The notes beneath the pieces are model-generated. The model was not told the DNA's origin, did no database searches, and saw only the letters and a list, made by a program, of their open reading frames with translations. From positions 1,922,001-1,986,000 of the forward strand of contig NZ_JADBEJ010000005.1 in NCBI RefSeq assembly GCF_014873915.1: a stretch of 64,000 nt of DNA, written 5' to 3'. The translations under genes and the position numbers were made by a program. Shown piece after piece: positions 50,043-57,718 of the stretch (positions are counted from its first letter, which is position 1; every line of letters begins with the position of its first letter). Source of the stretch: Amycolatopsis roodepoortensis. GTDB lineage: Bacteria; Actinomycetota; Actinomycetes; Mycobacteriales; Pseudonocardiaceae.

Positions 50043-50567
50043 ATGGATCTGACGCCGTACATCACAAGCCTTCGCGAGGACCTCGCGAACACGGCTTCGG
50101 CCGGCGACGAGCAGACGCGGCGCGCTGCCGCGCTGCTGTCGTCGGCGCTGGAGCCGGCCGCCCGCCTGACCATCATGAACGCCCTCGCCGACCTGGCCGC
50201 CGAAGTGACTTCCGCGCTGCCGGGGCACGTCGTCGACGTCCGGCTCGACGGCCGCGACGTGCGCGTCGTCGTCACCGGGGCGAGTGAGAGCGCCGAGCAG
50301 TCCGCGCCCCGCCAGGAGGCGCCGCGGGAGGCCCCGCGCACGCCCAAGGTGGACACGGGCGACATCACCCGCATCACGCTGCGCCTGTTCGAGCAGGTCA
50401 AGGGCCAGGCCGAGGCCGCGGCCGCCGCTCAGGGCGTCTCGCTGAACACGTTCGTCTCGCAGGCCGTCCAGGGGGCGCTGGGCAAGAGCGGGAGCGAGCA
50501 CTGGCACTACAAGCAGAAGCCGGGCGGCGGTGCGGGGTCGCACCTGCACGGCTGGGTCCAGGGCTGA
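50043..50567 (+). CDS. HicB-like/ribbon-helix-helix protein, orphan
   Basis: 174 aa. The first half (about 1-75) contains an HicB-like strand-rich region (HVVDVRLDGRDVRVVVTGAS). A Pro/Glu linker follows, and then a ribbon-helix-helix segment (DITRITLRLFEQVKGQAEAA, then GVSLNTFVSQAVQGAL). A His/Gly-rich tail ends the protein. The palindromic operator over its own promoter suggests autorepression. No HicA-type toxin is next to it; the following gene is a DUF4097 protein 11 bp downstream. Confidence 0.8.
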   Translation: MDLTPYITSLREDLANTASAGDEQTRRAAALLSSALEPAARLTIMNALADLAAEVTSALPGHVVDVRLDGRDVRVVVTGASESAEQSAPRQEAPREAPRTPKVDTGDITRITLRLFEQVKGQAEAAAAAQGVSLNTFVSQAVQGALGKSGSEHWHYKQKPGGGAGSHLHGWVQG

Positions 50568-50578
50568 GGGGGACGAAA

Positions 50579-51487
50579 ATGACCGAGGAAAACACTCCCG
50601 CGGGTGAAGAGACCGTGCGTGTCGAGGACTTCGAGGCCGAAGGCCCGATCGAGATCGACGTGAGCGTGGGCATCGGCCGGGTGACCATCGAACTGACCGG
50701 CGAGAGCGGCGTCCACGCCGAGGTCCGCCGGGACGGCGGCGAACAGCAGCCGTGGGTGGACGGGATGACGAGTCTGCTCAGCTGGGTCGGGGAACGTTTC
50801 GGAGACCAGCTCGGCGGTTCACCGGTGGGGTCGGCGGGTGACGCCGTGGCGCAGACCCGGATCGAGAAGGTCGGCAACCGGCTGGTCGTCCAGGCGCCGA
50901 AGGCCTGGCAGCTGAAGAACGTCCCGCTGGCCGTGACGGTCCGGGCGCCCGCCGGTTCGCACCTGGAGGTGCGGGCCGGGGCGGCCGACGTCACGGTGAC
51001 CGGCTCCGCCGGGCGGGCCGACCTCCTGACCGGCGCCGGCAAGATCGGCCTCGAACGGGCCGACGGTTCGGCGATCGTCCGCACCGGCACCGGCGACATC
51101 AAACTCGGGCCGACCCTGTCCGGTCTCCAGCTGCGCACCGGCAGCGGCTCCGTCGAGGCGGCCTCGGTGAGCGGTTCGGCCACGCTCGCGACCGGCACGG
51201 GTGACGTCTGGCTCGGCGAGGTCGCGGGCGAGGTCCTGGCGCGCACCGGCAGCGGCTCCCTCTCGGTGGCGGACGCCGCCTCCGGGACGCTGGAGCTGAC
51301 CACCGGATCGGGTGAAGTCCGCGTCGGGATCCGCGGCGGCGTTCAGGCGGAGATCGACCTTTCGTCGACGACCGGGTCGGTGTCGAGCGAACTGGAGGTC
51401 GCGGAGACCGCGCCCGCGGAGGTGTCGCTGAAGGTGCGGGCGCGCACCGGCACCGGCGACGCGGTGGTGACCAGCGCGGCCAGCTGA
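50579..51487 (+). CDS. DUF4097 beta-repeat protein
   Basis: 302 aa. After an acidic start, the rest consists of short beta-strand repeats with the pattern TGSG/TGTGD (RTGTGDIKLG, RTGSGSVEAAS, ATGTGDVWLG, RTGSGSLSVAD), as expected for a right-handed beta-helix of the DUF4097 family. No signal peptide or membrane helix is seen. It is co-transcribed with the HicB-like gene. Function is unknown. Confidence 0.87.
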   Translation: MTEENTPAGEETVRVEDFEAEGPIEIDVSVGIGRVTIELTGESGVHAEVRRDGGEQQPWVDGMTSLLSWVGERFGDQLGGSPVGSAGDAVAQTRIEKVGNRLVVQAPKAWQLKNVPLAVTVRAPAGSHLEVRAGAADVTVTGSAGRADLLTGAGKIGLERADGSAIVRTGTGDIKLGPTLSGLQLRTGSGSVEAASVSGSATLATGTGDVWLGEVAGEVLARTGSGSLSVADAASGTLELTTGSGEVRVGIRGGVQAEIDLSSTTGSVSSELEVAETAPAEVSLKVRARTGTGDAVVTSAAS

Positions 51488-51508
51488 GGTCGCGGACCGC
51501 AGGGGGAT

Positions 51509-51560
51509 CGAGGGACCTTTGCTCTCACTTTTCCACGGGGGTGGGAGCGAAGGTCCCTCG
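51509..51560. terminator. Convergent hairpin, 20-bp arms
   Basis: CGAGGGACCTTTGCTCTCAC (51509-51528) pairs with 51541-51560 with two mismatches around a 12-nt loop. It lies between the stops of the DUF4097 gene and the HAD-like gene, with the sequence TTTCAG after it. Confidence 0.7.
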
Positions 51561-51561
51561 C

Positions 51562-52047
51562 TCATTTCAGATGCTCACGGACGACCGACAGATGGACGCC
51601 GGTGATGCCTGTGCGCGGGTCGACCCGCACCAGGTGGGTGACTTTTCCTTCTCGCCTGGCCAGGAACGCGTCCCTGGCCGCGGGGTACAGATCGAAATCG
51701 TCGTCGAGCCACACGAGGGGCCGCTGCCCGGCATAACGAGCGACGGCGTCGAACTTCCAGCCGCTGTCGACGTTCGCGCAGTCCACGGCGGGAAGCGTGG
51801 GCAGGCCGATGGCCGGTCCCACCATGGTGTTCGCCTGATGGCCCCAGGTCGTCGCCCAGACCAGCTCCGCGTCACCGGCCGCGTCGAGCAGCGCCGTCCC
51901 GTGACCCGGGTTGAGCCACATCCGCAGCGGATGACGCCGGCTCCAGCCTCGGAGCCGGAACTTGTGCTCGACGAACCCCGGCGGCTTGGGCTTGGCCGCG
52001 AAAGGGTTCAGCGGACCGTCGACGTCGAGGAAAAGCACCGGCCGCAT
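51562..52047 (-). CDS. HAD-like phosphatase-fold protein
   Basis: 161 aa from ATG 52047. Motif I is VLFLDVDGPLNPF. ELVWATTWGHQAN corresponds to motif II (Thr), and PLVWLDDDFD provides the acidic motif IV. The cap is small. Such short actinobacterial HAD-like proteins have no known substrate. The frame upstream of 52047 is not used because it lacks an RBS. Confidence 0.82.
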   Translation of the reverse strand: MRPVLFLDVDGPLNPFAAKPKPPGFVEHKFRLRGWSRRHPLRMWLNPGHGTALLDAAGDAELVWATTWGHQANTMVGPAIGLPTLPAVDCANVDSGWKFDAVARYAGQRPLVWLDDDFDLYPAARDAFLARREGKVTHLVRVDPRTGITGVHLSVVREHLK

Positions 52048-52087
52048 CGGTCCATGATGCCCGAGGCCCACCCACGAATCGGACGTT

Positions 52088-52128
52088 GACGAAGGATTTG
52101 GGACCTTGCGTGTCCCGGATCCTTCATC
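52088..52128. terminator. Imperfect hairpin after the YcaQ-like gene
   Basis: Arms 52088-52104 and 52112-52128 (GACGAAGGATTTGGGAC and its near complement) flank CTTGCGT. It lies 17 bp after the stop of the minus-strand gene ending at 52145. Confidence 0.6.
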
Positions 52129-52144
52129 AACGGCTCGGTCCGGA

Positions 52145-53365
52145 TCAGTGCACGAGGCGTGAGAGCACCGGAGCGAGATCACCCCGCTCCCCCACCACGA
52201 CCCCGTCCAGCCCCTGCCAGTCCGCCATCAGCCGCAGCTCGCCCGCCAGCTCACTGGCCACGCGTGCGACATCGACACCGGGCTCGGCGAAGGCGCCCTG
52301 AACGCGAAGCACCCCGGCGGCCCGATCGCATTTGAGGTCGACCCGGCCGACGAGTTCGCCGTCGAGCAGGAACGGGAACACGTAGTACCCGTAGATCCGC
52401 TTCGGCTCCGGCACGTAGATCTCGATGCGGTAGAAGAAATCGAAGATGCGCTCGGTGCGGGCGCGTTCCCAGATCAGCGGGTCGAACGGCGACAGCAATG
52501 CCCGGCCGGTGACGCGACGAGGCGCCTTCGCCGCGACGTGCCGGTACGCCGGGGCGGGCCAGCCGTCCACGGTCACCAATTCGAGTACACCCTCCTCGAC
52601 CAGTTCGGCCACCGCCCGCTTGCTCACGTCCGGGCCGAGCCGGTAGTAGTCCCGCAGATCCGGTTCGGTGCCGATGCCCAGCGCGACGGCCGCGCGGGTG
52701 ATCAGCTCGCGGGCGCCTTCCTCCGGGCTCACGGTCCGAGACAGGATCTCCGGCGGGACGACGCGTTCGGTCAGGTCGTACAGCCGCTCGAACGACCGGC
52801 GCGTGCCGGTGGTCAGCTGCCCCATGCCGAAGAGCCACTCGCAGGCCTTCTTGACCTCCGACCGCTCCCACCACGAGCCGGGTTTCGTGCCGGTCCCCTT
52901 ACCCTCCAGCGCACGCTCGATACCGCCCGCGCCGATCGGCCCGAGTTCCTTGACCACGGTCAGGATGTCGTCCACCAGCTGGGGCGTCTGCTCCAGCACC
53001 CGCGCGTAGTTCGTCCACCAGCCCATGCGTTTCGCCCCGGACCGCAGGAGCGGCCAGTCCGCGATCGGCAGCAGACTCGCCTCGTGGGCCCAGGTTTCGA
53101 CCAGCAGCCGGGGTTTGCGCGCGGAATGGGACCAGGCCGCGTCGTCCACCAGCGCGGGCTCGTACGCACCGAGCCGGGAGAACAGCGGCATGTAGTGCGC
53201 GCGGACCGCGACGTTCACCGAATCCAGTTGCAGCAACTGGATTCGCGACAGCACGCGTTGCAGATGCCGCCTTGTCGCCGCTCCGCCCGGACGCGCCTCG
53301 GCAAACCCCTGTGCGGCCAGCGCGATCCGGCGCGCGACCGGCCCGCTGATGGTCGTAGTGCTCAT
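52145..53365 (-). CDS. YcaQ/AlkX-type winged-helix DNA glycosylase-like protein
   Basis: 406 aa from ATG 53365; ATG 53374 and the start at 53389 are also possible. The HTH_42 family signature includes IQLLQLDSVNVAVRAHYMPL with the QLD/QxD catalytic pattern of YcaQ, then GAYEPALVDDAAW and RALLSPFDPLIWERARTERI. Family members unhook interstrand DNA crosslinks. In antibiotic producers they can be resistance factors, but no cluster is seen here. Assignment by motif only. Confidence 0.85.
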   Translation of the reverse strand: MSTTTISGPVARRIALAAQGFAEARPGGAATRRHLQRVLSRIQLLQLDSVNVAVRAHYMPLFSRLGAYEPALVDDAAWSHSARKPRLLVETWAHEASLLPIADWPLLRSGAKRMGWWTNYARVLEQTPQLVDDILTVVKELGPIGAGGIERALEGKGTGTKPGSWWERSEVKKACEWLFGMGQLTTGTRRSFERLYDLTERVVPPEILSRTVSPEEGARELITRAAVALGIGTEPDLRDYYRLGPDVSKRAVAELVEEGVLELVTVDGWPAPAYRHVAAKAPRRVTGRALLSPFDPLIWERARTERIFDFFYRIEIYVPEPKRIYGYYVFPFLLDGELVGRVDLKCDRAAGVLRVQGAFAEPGVDVARVASELAGELRLMADWQGLDGVVVGERGDLAPVLSRLVH

Positions 53366-53424
53366 CCTGCGCATGCTGCCATCCACCACCGACAGTTTCC
53401 GGCCGCACCGCTAATCTGCGCAGC

Positions 53425-53985
53425 ATGGCCGCCGCCGAAGTCCGCCCAGCAGTCGTGTCCGACGCCCCCGAGATCGCCCGCATCCAGCGCGACACGTGGC
53501 GAAGCGCCTACACGGAGTTGCTCGGCGAAGCGGCCGTCGCCGGGCTCGACATCGACGAACTCGAAAAGACCTGGACCGAAACGATCGAGTACCCGGGCAC
53601 GCGCGTCTTCCTCGCCACCGAAGGCGAGTTCACCGTCGGCTTCTGCGTCGCCGGTCGCGCTCCGGTGAGCGAGGTCGCCACCGCCGACGGATCGCTGCCC
53701 GACGACGCTTCGACGACGGCGCTCATCGCCTCACTGCTCGTCGAGCCGCGCTGGGGACGGCGCGGGCACGCGGGACGCCTGCTGGCGAACGCGTCCGCCT
53801 GGCTGCGCGGGGACGGCGCCACGCGCGGGATCAGCTGGGTCGCCCAGACCGATCACGCGTCACTGGGCTTCTTCCGCCGCGCGGGCTGGTCGCCCGACGG
53901 GACCGTCCGCATCCTCGACACCGGGAGCACGAACGTGCGCGAAGTCCGCCTCACCGGCGGCCTCGACCTCGAGCTCACTCCGTGA
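53425..53985 (+). CDS. GNAT acetyltransferase
   Basis: 186 aa. VRPAVVSDAPEIARIQRDTW opens the fold. The acetyl-CoA loop is RWGRRGHAGRLLANASAWL, and LGFFRRAGWSPDG is the usual late motif. The substrate is unknown. TAATCT (53412-53417), seven bases before the ATG, suggests a leaderless start. Its last 126 bp, which still encode the conserved FFRRAGW part, overlap the 3' end of the convergent GtrA gene. Confidence 0.87.
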   Translation: MAAAEVRPAVVSDAPEIARIQRDTWRSAYTELLGEAAVAGLDIDELEKTWTETIEYPGTRVFLATEGEFTVGFCVAGRAPVSEVATADGSLPDDASTTALIASLLVEPRWGRRGHAGRLLANASAWLRGDGATRGISWVAQTDHASLGFFRRAGWSPDGTVRILDTGSTNVREVRLTGGLDLELTP

Positions 53986-54459
53986 CTTCGCGAACACGAC
54001 CCAGCGCATCACCGAGTACATGAAGACGCCTTCGCACGCCCCGGCGATGAGCCGGGAGAGGCGGTAGTCGACGCCCAGCGCGGCCAGCCCGGCGCCGACG
54101 CCGAGCAGGAACGCCACGTAGTTGATGATGATCGCGATGACGTACAGCACCGCCTGTTTGCCGACGGGCGCGTGCGAACGGAAGTTCATGCTGCGGTTCA
54201 GCACGAAGCTCAGGCCGAACGCCGTCGCGTAGGCGAGCGTGATCGCCAGCCACACCGGCAGGCCGAGCCAGCTCCGGAGCAGCATCAGCAGGATCAGGTC
54301 GACCCCGAAGGTGAACCCGTTGATGAGCGCGAAACCGAGGAAACTCGGCGCCACCAGCCGGGAAAGCCCGAAGGGGAGGCGCCGCACCACGGCCGCGCAG
54401 AAGTCGGCGAAGCGATCCGCGAAACCTTTGCCGCGGACCGCGTCGTGCACGTCGGCCAC
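53860..54459 (-). CDS. GtrA-family membrane protein
   Basis: 199 aa. Four membrane helices span about residues 36-165 (FALINGFTFGVDLILLMLL and three more). FVLNRSMNFRS and MRWVVF are GtrA-type anchors. GtrA proteins are thought to help flip polyprenyl-linked sugars. The last 40 residues after the helices are acidic and lie entirely in the overlap with the convergent GNAT gene, so this tail is probably not functional sequence. Confidence 0.87.
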   Translation of the reverse strand: MADVHDAVRGKGFADRFADFCAAVVRRLPFGLSRLVAPSFLGFALINGFTFGVDLILLMLLRSWLGLPVWLAITLAYATAFGLSFVLNRSMNFRSHAPVGKQAVLYVIAIIINYVAFLLGVGAGLAALGVDYRLSRLIAGACEGVFMYSVMRWVVFAKSRSELEVEAAGEADFAHVRAPGVEDADGPVGRPARAAEEAQ

Positions 54460-54608
54460 GGATTCAGCATGGCAGCGGCAGGTGGCCGCGAACCGACGAA
54501 CAGGTGATCTTCTGGTGCGGCCCGGAAGCCGGGAACGGGGGCTGGCCCCAGTGCGTCCTGGTTTTCAACTGATAGCTTGGAGAGAACGAAGATAACGGGG
54601 AGGCAACG

Positions 54609-55130
54609 ATGGCAGGCTGGTTGCTCCTGTCGTTCGGCGTCGCCTTCGGCTCCGCGATCCTCCCCGTCGTCAGCATCGAGATGTTCCTCATCGGCCTGTG
54701 CGCGAGCCAGCCGACGATGCCGTGGCTGCTGCTCGGCGCCATCGTCGCGGCCGGTCAGGTGGGCGGGAAGACGCTCTACTACCTCGCCGCGAAGGGCACG
54801 ATCAAGCTGCCGAAACCGCTGCACGACCGCCTGCACCGGGAGCGGCCGCCCACCGCGCGCCGGGAAAGATGGCGGGCGCGCACCAAGAAGATGCGCGCCC
54901 GGCTCGACGCACTACGCGAACGGTGCCACCGGCATCCGCATTGGATGGCGGGCACGTACGGGGTGAGCTCGGTCGTCGGCCTGCCGCCGTACATGGCCAC
55001 GAGTGTCCTCGCGGGGCTGGTGCGGATGCCGCTGGCGACGTTCCTGGCCACCGGTTTCCTCGGCCGCTGGCTGCGGTTCAGCCTGCTGGCCGCCTCCCCC
55101 GCCCTGTTCGCGGGCTGGTTCCACTACTGA
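54609..55130 (+). CDS. Small VTT/DedA-like membrane protein
   Basis: 173 aa. Hydrophobic segments lie near residues 4-30, 37-58, 120-140 and 145-170. A basic middle loop separates them (RERWRARTKKMRARLDALRE). TYGVSSVVGLPPYMATSVLAG and FLGRWLRF recall VTT (SNARE-associated) domains. A GGGGAGG site precedes the ATG. Its stop codon is the first element of the left 45-bp direct repeat. Confidence 0.72.
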   Translation: MAGWLLLSFGVAFGSAILPVVSIEMFLIGLCASQPTMPWLLLGAIVAAGQVGGKTLYYLAAKGTIKLPKPLHDRLHRERPPTARRERWRARTKKMRARLDALRERCHRHPHWMAGTYGVSSVVGLPPYMATSVLAGLVRMPLATFLATGFLGRWLRFSLLAASPALFAGWFHY

Positions 55131-55171
55131 GCCCCGCGCATTCAGAGGACTAAGTGCGGGAAGCGGCTTCG
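55127..55171 (+). repeat. Left 45-bp direct repeat
   Basis: This copy and 56503-56547 match at 42 of 45 positions (start CTGAGCCCCGCGCATT, end AAGTGCGGGAAGCGGCTTCG). On the minus strand both copies read EAASRT-stop, the end of the membrane-protein gene at 56526. The copies bracket 55172-56502. Confidence 0.85.
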
Positions 55172-55179
55172 CCCGAGCC

Positions 55180-56265
55180 TCACTTAGGTGACAGATTAGC
55201 GACCGGCGCTTCGGTAGCACGGCCGGACTCACCGGCGCCGTTGCGTTCGACCTGCTGTTCGACGCCCTCGACCCACTGGTCGAACTGCTGCGCCAGCCAT
55301 TCCTTGGCCTCGGTCGAGACGTAGCCGCACGCGTCCTTGACCAGTGGGTCTACGGCGTGGTTCCGCACTTCCTCGTGCTTTTCCGGTGCTGGGCAGATGA
55401 ACACCGCGAGCATGCGGAGGTTCCGCAGCAGTTCATCGCCGGTGAGCAGGCCGAAGAGGGGCGAATGTGCGGCCGCTGCGACCTTGAACGCTCCCCACGC
55501 CTTGTCCACGATCATGCCCACGACGACTTCATCGAGTTGTGGCCGCTTCTCCTGTTTGCTGGACCCACGAATCGCCTCGACTATGAGCCTCTTGGCCTTG
55601 TCAGGAACCGTGTCGACAGCCTTGCCGAACTTCTCCAAGACCAGCACGAAACCGATGAGCAGGTCACACCAGCCGTGATCAGCGAGCTGCAAGCGGATCG
55701 CCCTGACTTCGTCGGGACTCCCAGGAAGACTTTCGACAATTTCCTGCCAGATGTCTTCTGTCATCGCCTTTGCGATGACGTTCACCTGATCCACGACATC
55801 CGGTGGGGTGGGGATGTCCGTGGCAGCAGCCGATACGGCATAGGTTTCGGAATCCGATACGTTCATCGCGCCGAGCCGTTCGGCGTTGTCACTTGTCTCA
55901 GCGTCAGGCCGCCGACCTTCAGGGCTGTCCCCCGCCGTGCGTTCAGGCCTCTTCCGCTGGGGTGGAGGCGGCGTGTGCGCCGCTCCAGCAGCATTACGCG
56001 CCAGCCACTCGGCGGCGTCAAGTCTCATCAGATCCATGCTCGCTTCCCGAGCAGGCTGGTTCCGCGTCTTCTTGCGCTTGGGTGAGCACCACTTGGCCAG
56101 CTTCTTGAGGATCGAGTCACGTTTGGCCAGCCGCGTTTGCTCCGGTTCCCGAGCGAGTGTGACCCAACCTTCCCAGCCGTGTTGGGACCCGCCGCAGTTG
56201 CCACATTTGCAGACGTGCCCCGTAGCGTTCGAGCAATTTTGCGGATGCTTACCGGTTGACACCAT
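55180..56265 (-). CDS. Unrecognised cysteine-cluster protein in a repeat-flanked cassette
   Basis: 361 aa from ATG 56265, with GAGGGG six bases upstream; the frame is open to 56328. The N-terminus has a cysteine/histidine cluster: Cys 11, 19, 21 and 24, with His 17 and 29, followed by GWEGW. A basic region (about 60-75) and a disordered Pro/Arg/Glu stretch (about 90-130) follow. The C-terminal 200 residues are helical (DEVVVGMIVDKAWGAFKVAA). No signal peptide or membrane segment is seen. Third positions are visibly richer in A/T than neighbouring genes. It could be a defence or mobile-element cargo gene. No family is recognised. Confidence 0.7.
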   Translation of the reverse strand: MVSTGKHPQNCSNATGHVCKCGNCGGSQHGWEGWVTLAREPEQTRLAKRDSILKKLAKWCSPKRKKTRNQPAREASMDLMRLDAAEWLARNAAGAAHTPPPPQRKRPERTAGDSPEGRRPDAETSDNAERLGAMNVSDSETYAVSAAATDIPTPPDVVDQVNVIAKAMTEDIWQEIVESLPGSPDEVRAIRLQLADHGWCDLLIGFVLVLEKFGKAVDTVPDKAKRLIVEAIRGSSKQEKRPQLDEVVVGMIVDKAWGAFKVAAAAHSPLFGLLTGDELLRNLRMLAVFICPAPEKHEEVRNHAVDPLVKDACGYVSTEAKEWLAQQFDQWVEGVEQQVERNGAGESGRATEAPVANLSPK

Positions 56266-56397
56266 CGACGGCCCCTCGTTCGACAACCCACCCGGACTCG
56301 ATCTTCCGAGCCGAAAGGTGCGCGACATACCGCCGCGCTGGTTGTCGACGAACTACCGTCCGCAACTGAATTGAACGCAGGAATCCCGTAGGCCACT

Positions 56398-56499
56398 TCA
56401 GTCGCAGAGAGTGCCTATTACCGTCCGCATCCGGGTGAACACCCGGTCGAACCGCCGGAAATCATGGCTGCCGTCGTCCGCGATCAGCCATCTGCTCAC
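56398..56499 (-). CDS. Possible 33-aa ORF inside the cassette
   Basis: GTG 56499 encodes SRWLIADDGSHDFRRFDRVF and 12 more residues before TGA. It starts three bases inside the right direct repeat and reads out of it. It may be a small gene or the remnant of a larger one cut by the rearrangement. Evidence is composition and an upstream CAGGAC only. Confidence 0.35.
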   Translation of the reverse strand: MSRWLIADDGSHDFRRFDRVFTRMRTVIGTLCD

Positions 56500-56502
56500 G
56501 TC

Positions 56503-56547
56503 CTGAGCCCCGCGCATTTAGTCGACTAAGTGCGGGAAGCGGCTTCG
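56503..56547 (+). repeat. Right 45-bp direct repeat
   Basis: Second copy of the 55127-55171 repeat. It overlaps the last codons and the stop of the gene at 56526-56975. Its centre (TTTAGTCGACTAA) is palindromic, so it may also work as a terminator. Confidence 0.85.
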
Positions 56548-56975
56548 AGTTCGACGGCGCGCCGCATCGTGGCGCGGGCTCGTTTCCGGTCGCCGGCGAT
56601 CTCGTACGCGTACGCCAGCCGGTACCAGACGCGCCAGTTCTCCTGGTCCGCCTCGACTTCGGCGCGGCGCTCCTCGAACCAGGCGTCCGCGGCGTCGCGA
56701 TCCACCCGGCCAGAAGGACGCCGGGGCAGATCGGAGACGTCGGGCAGGCCGCCTTCCTCGTCCAGCCGCCGGGAAAGCCGCTGGATCTGGACGCCGGAAC
56801 GCCAGGTGGTCACGATGATCCAGATCCCGAGCAACGGCAGCAGCAGGACCCCGACACCGAAGAGCACCGGCACCGTCTCGCCGGTGCGCAGCAGCGCGAT
56901 GCCCCGGCCCGCCAGCAGGACGACGTAGACGGCGAGCGCCGCCGTCATCACCAGCGCGAAGTTGCGGGCCCTCAC
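56526..56975 (-). CDS. Membrane protein with a TPR-like tail
   Basis: 149 aa from GTG 56975, overlapping the dapB stop (GTGA). Two membrane helices lie near residues 5-29 and 35-56. A basic linker and a helical pair like one TPR unit follow (ENWRVWYRLAYAYEIAGDRK then ARATMRRAVELEA). In mycobacteria a small membrane protein gene also follows dapB. Its 3' end coincides with the right direct repeat. Confidence 0.75.
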   Translation of the reverse strand: MRARNFALVMTAALAVYVVLLAGRGIALLRTGETVPVLFGVGVLLLPLLGIWIIVTTWRSGVQIQRLSRRLDEEGGLPDVSDLPRRPSGRVDRDAADAWFEERRAEVEADQENWRVWYRLAYAYEIAGDRKRARATMRRAVELEAASRT

Positions 56976-57718
56976 AGGTCGAGGATGTTCTCGAGACCGA
57001 CCGTGAGGCCGGGGCGCGTGAGCACCGAACGCACACCGAGCAGCACCCCCGGCATGAACGACGTGCGGTGCAGCGAATCGTGCCGGATGGTCAGGGTCTC
57101 CCCCTCGCCACCGAACAGGATCTCCTCGTGCGCCACCAGTCCGGGCAGCCGCACCGAGTGCACGCGGACATCTTCGACGAGCGCCCCGCGGGCACCGTCC
57201 ACTTCGGACGTCGTCGCGTCGTCGCCCGGTGCGAGACCGGCTTCCGCGCGGGCCTCGCCGATCAGGCGCGCGGTGTGCGCGGCCGTGCCGGAGGGCGCGT
57301 CGGCCTTGCGGTTGTGGTGCAGCTCGATGACCTCGGCCGAGTTGTAGAACCGCGCCGCCTGCTGGGCGAACCGCATCGCCAGCACCGCGCCGAGCGCGAA
57401 GTTCGGCGCGATCAGCACGCCGAGCGACGGGTCGGCCGCGAGCCACGAGCGCAGCTTCTCCAGCCGCTCCTCGCTGAAGCCGGTGGTGCCGACCACGGCG
57501 TGGATTCCGTTGCCGGTCAGGAACTCCAGGTTGTCCATCACCGCGTCGGGATGGGTGAAGTCGACGACGACCTGAGCCTGCTTGAGCGCCGCGAAGTCGT
57601 CGCCGGCGTCGAGCGCGGCGACGAGCTCCATGTCGTCGGCGCCGTCGACGGCGTTCACCACTTCCTGGCCCATCCGGCCGCGTGCGCCCAGCACACCGAC
57701 GCGAATCCCAGCGGTCAT
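56972..57718 (-). CDS. dapB: 4-hydroxy-tetrahydrodipicolinate reductase
   Basis: 248 aa. The NAD(P)H loop is VGVLGARGRMGQEVVNAVDG. The catalytic region is ELHHNRKADAPSGTA with His, His and Lys. It makes tetrahydrodipicolinate in lysine and peptidoglycan precursor synthesis. It is coupled to the M16 protease gene upstream (ATGA) and to the membrane protein gene downstream. dapA lies about 10 kb away, not in the same operon. Confidence 0.96.
   Translation of the reverse strand: MTAGIRVGVLGARGRMGQEVVNAVDGADDMELVAALDAGDDFAALKQAQVVVDFTHPDAVMDNLEFLTGNGIHAVVGTTGFSEERLEKLRSWLAADPSLGVLIAPNFALGAVLAMRFAQQAARFYNSAEVIELHHNRKADAPSGTAAHTARLIGEARAEAGLAPGDDATTSEVDGARGALVEDVRVHSVRLPGLVAHEEILFGGEGETLTIRHDSLHRTSFMPGVLLGVRSVLTRPGLTVGLENILDL

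Noticed and set aside
50043..50567. Complete HicAB toxin-antitoxin system
   Set aside because: No small double-stranded-RNA-binding-fold HicA gene lies on either side; the neighbours are thyX and a DUF4097 protein.
54609..55130. DedA flippase proper
   Set aside because: The protein is shorter than DedA proteins and lacks the usual re-entrant loop motifs; only a loose VTT-like call is justified.
55127..56547. Insertion sequence
   Set aside because: No terminal inverted repeats or DDE/HUH transposase features in the enclosed gene; the flanks are direct repeats of 45 bp, too long for a target duplication.
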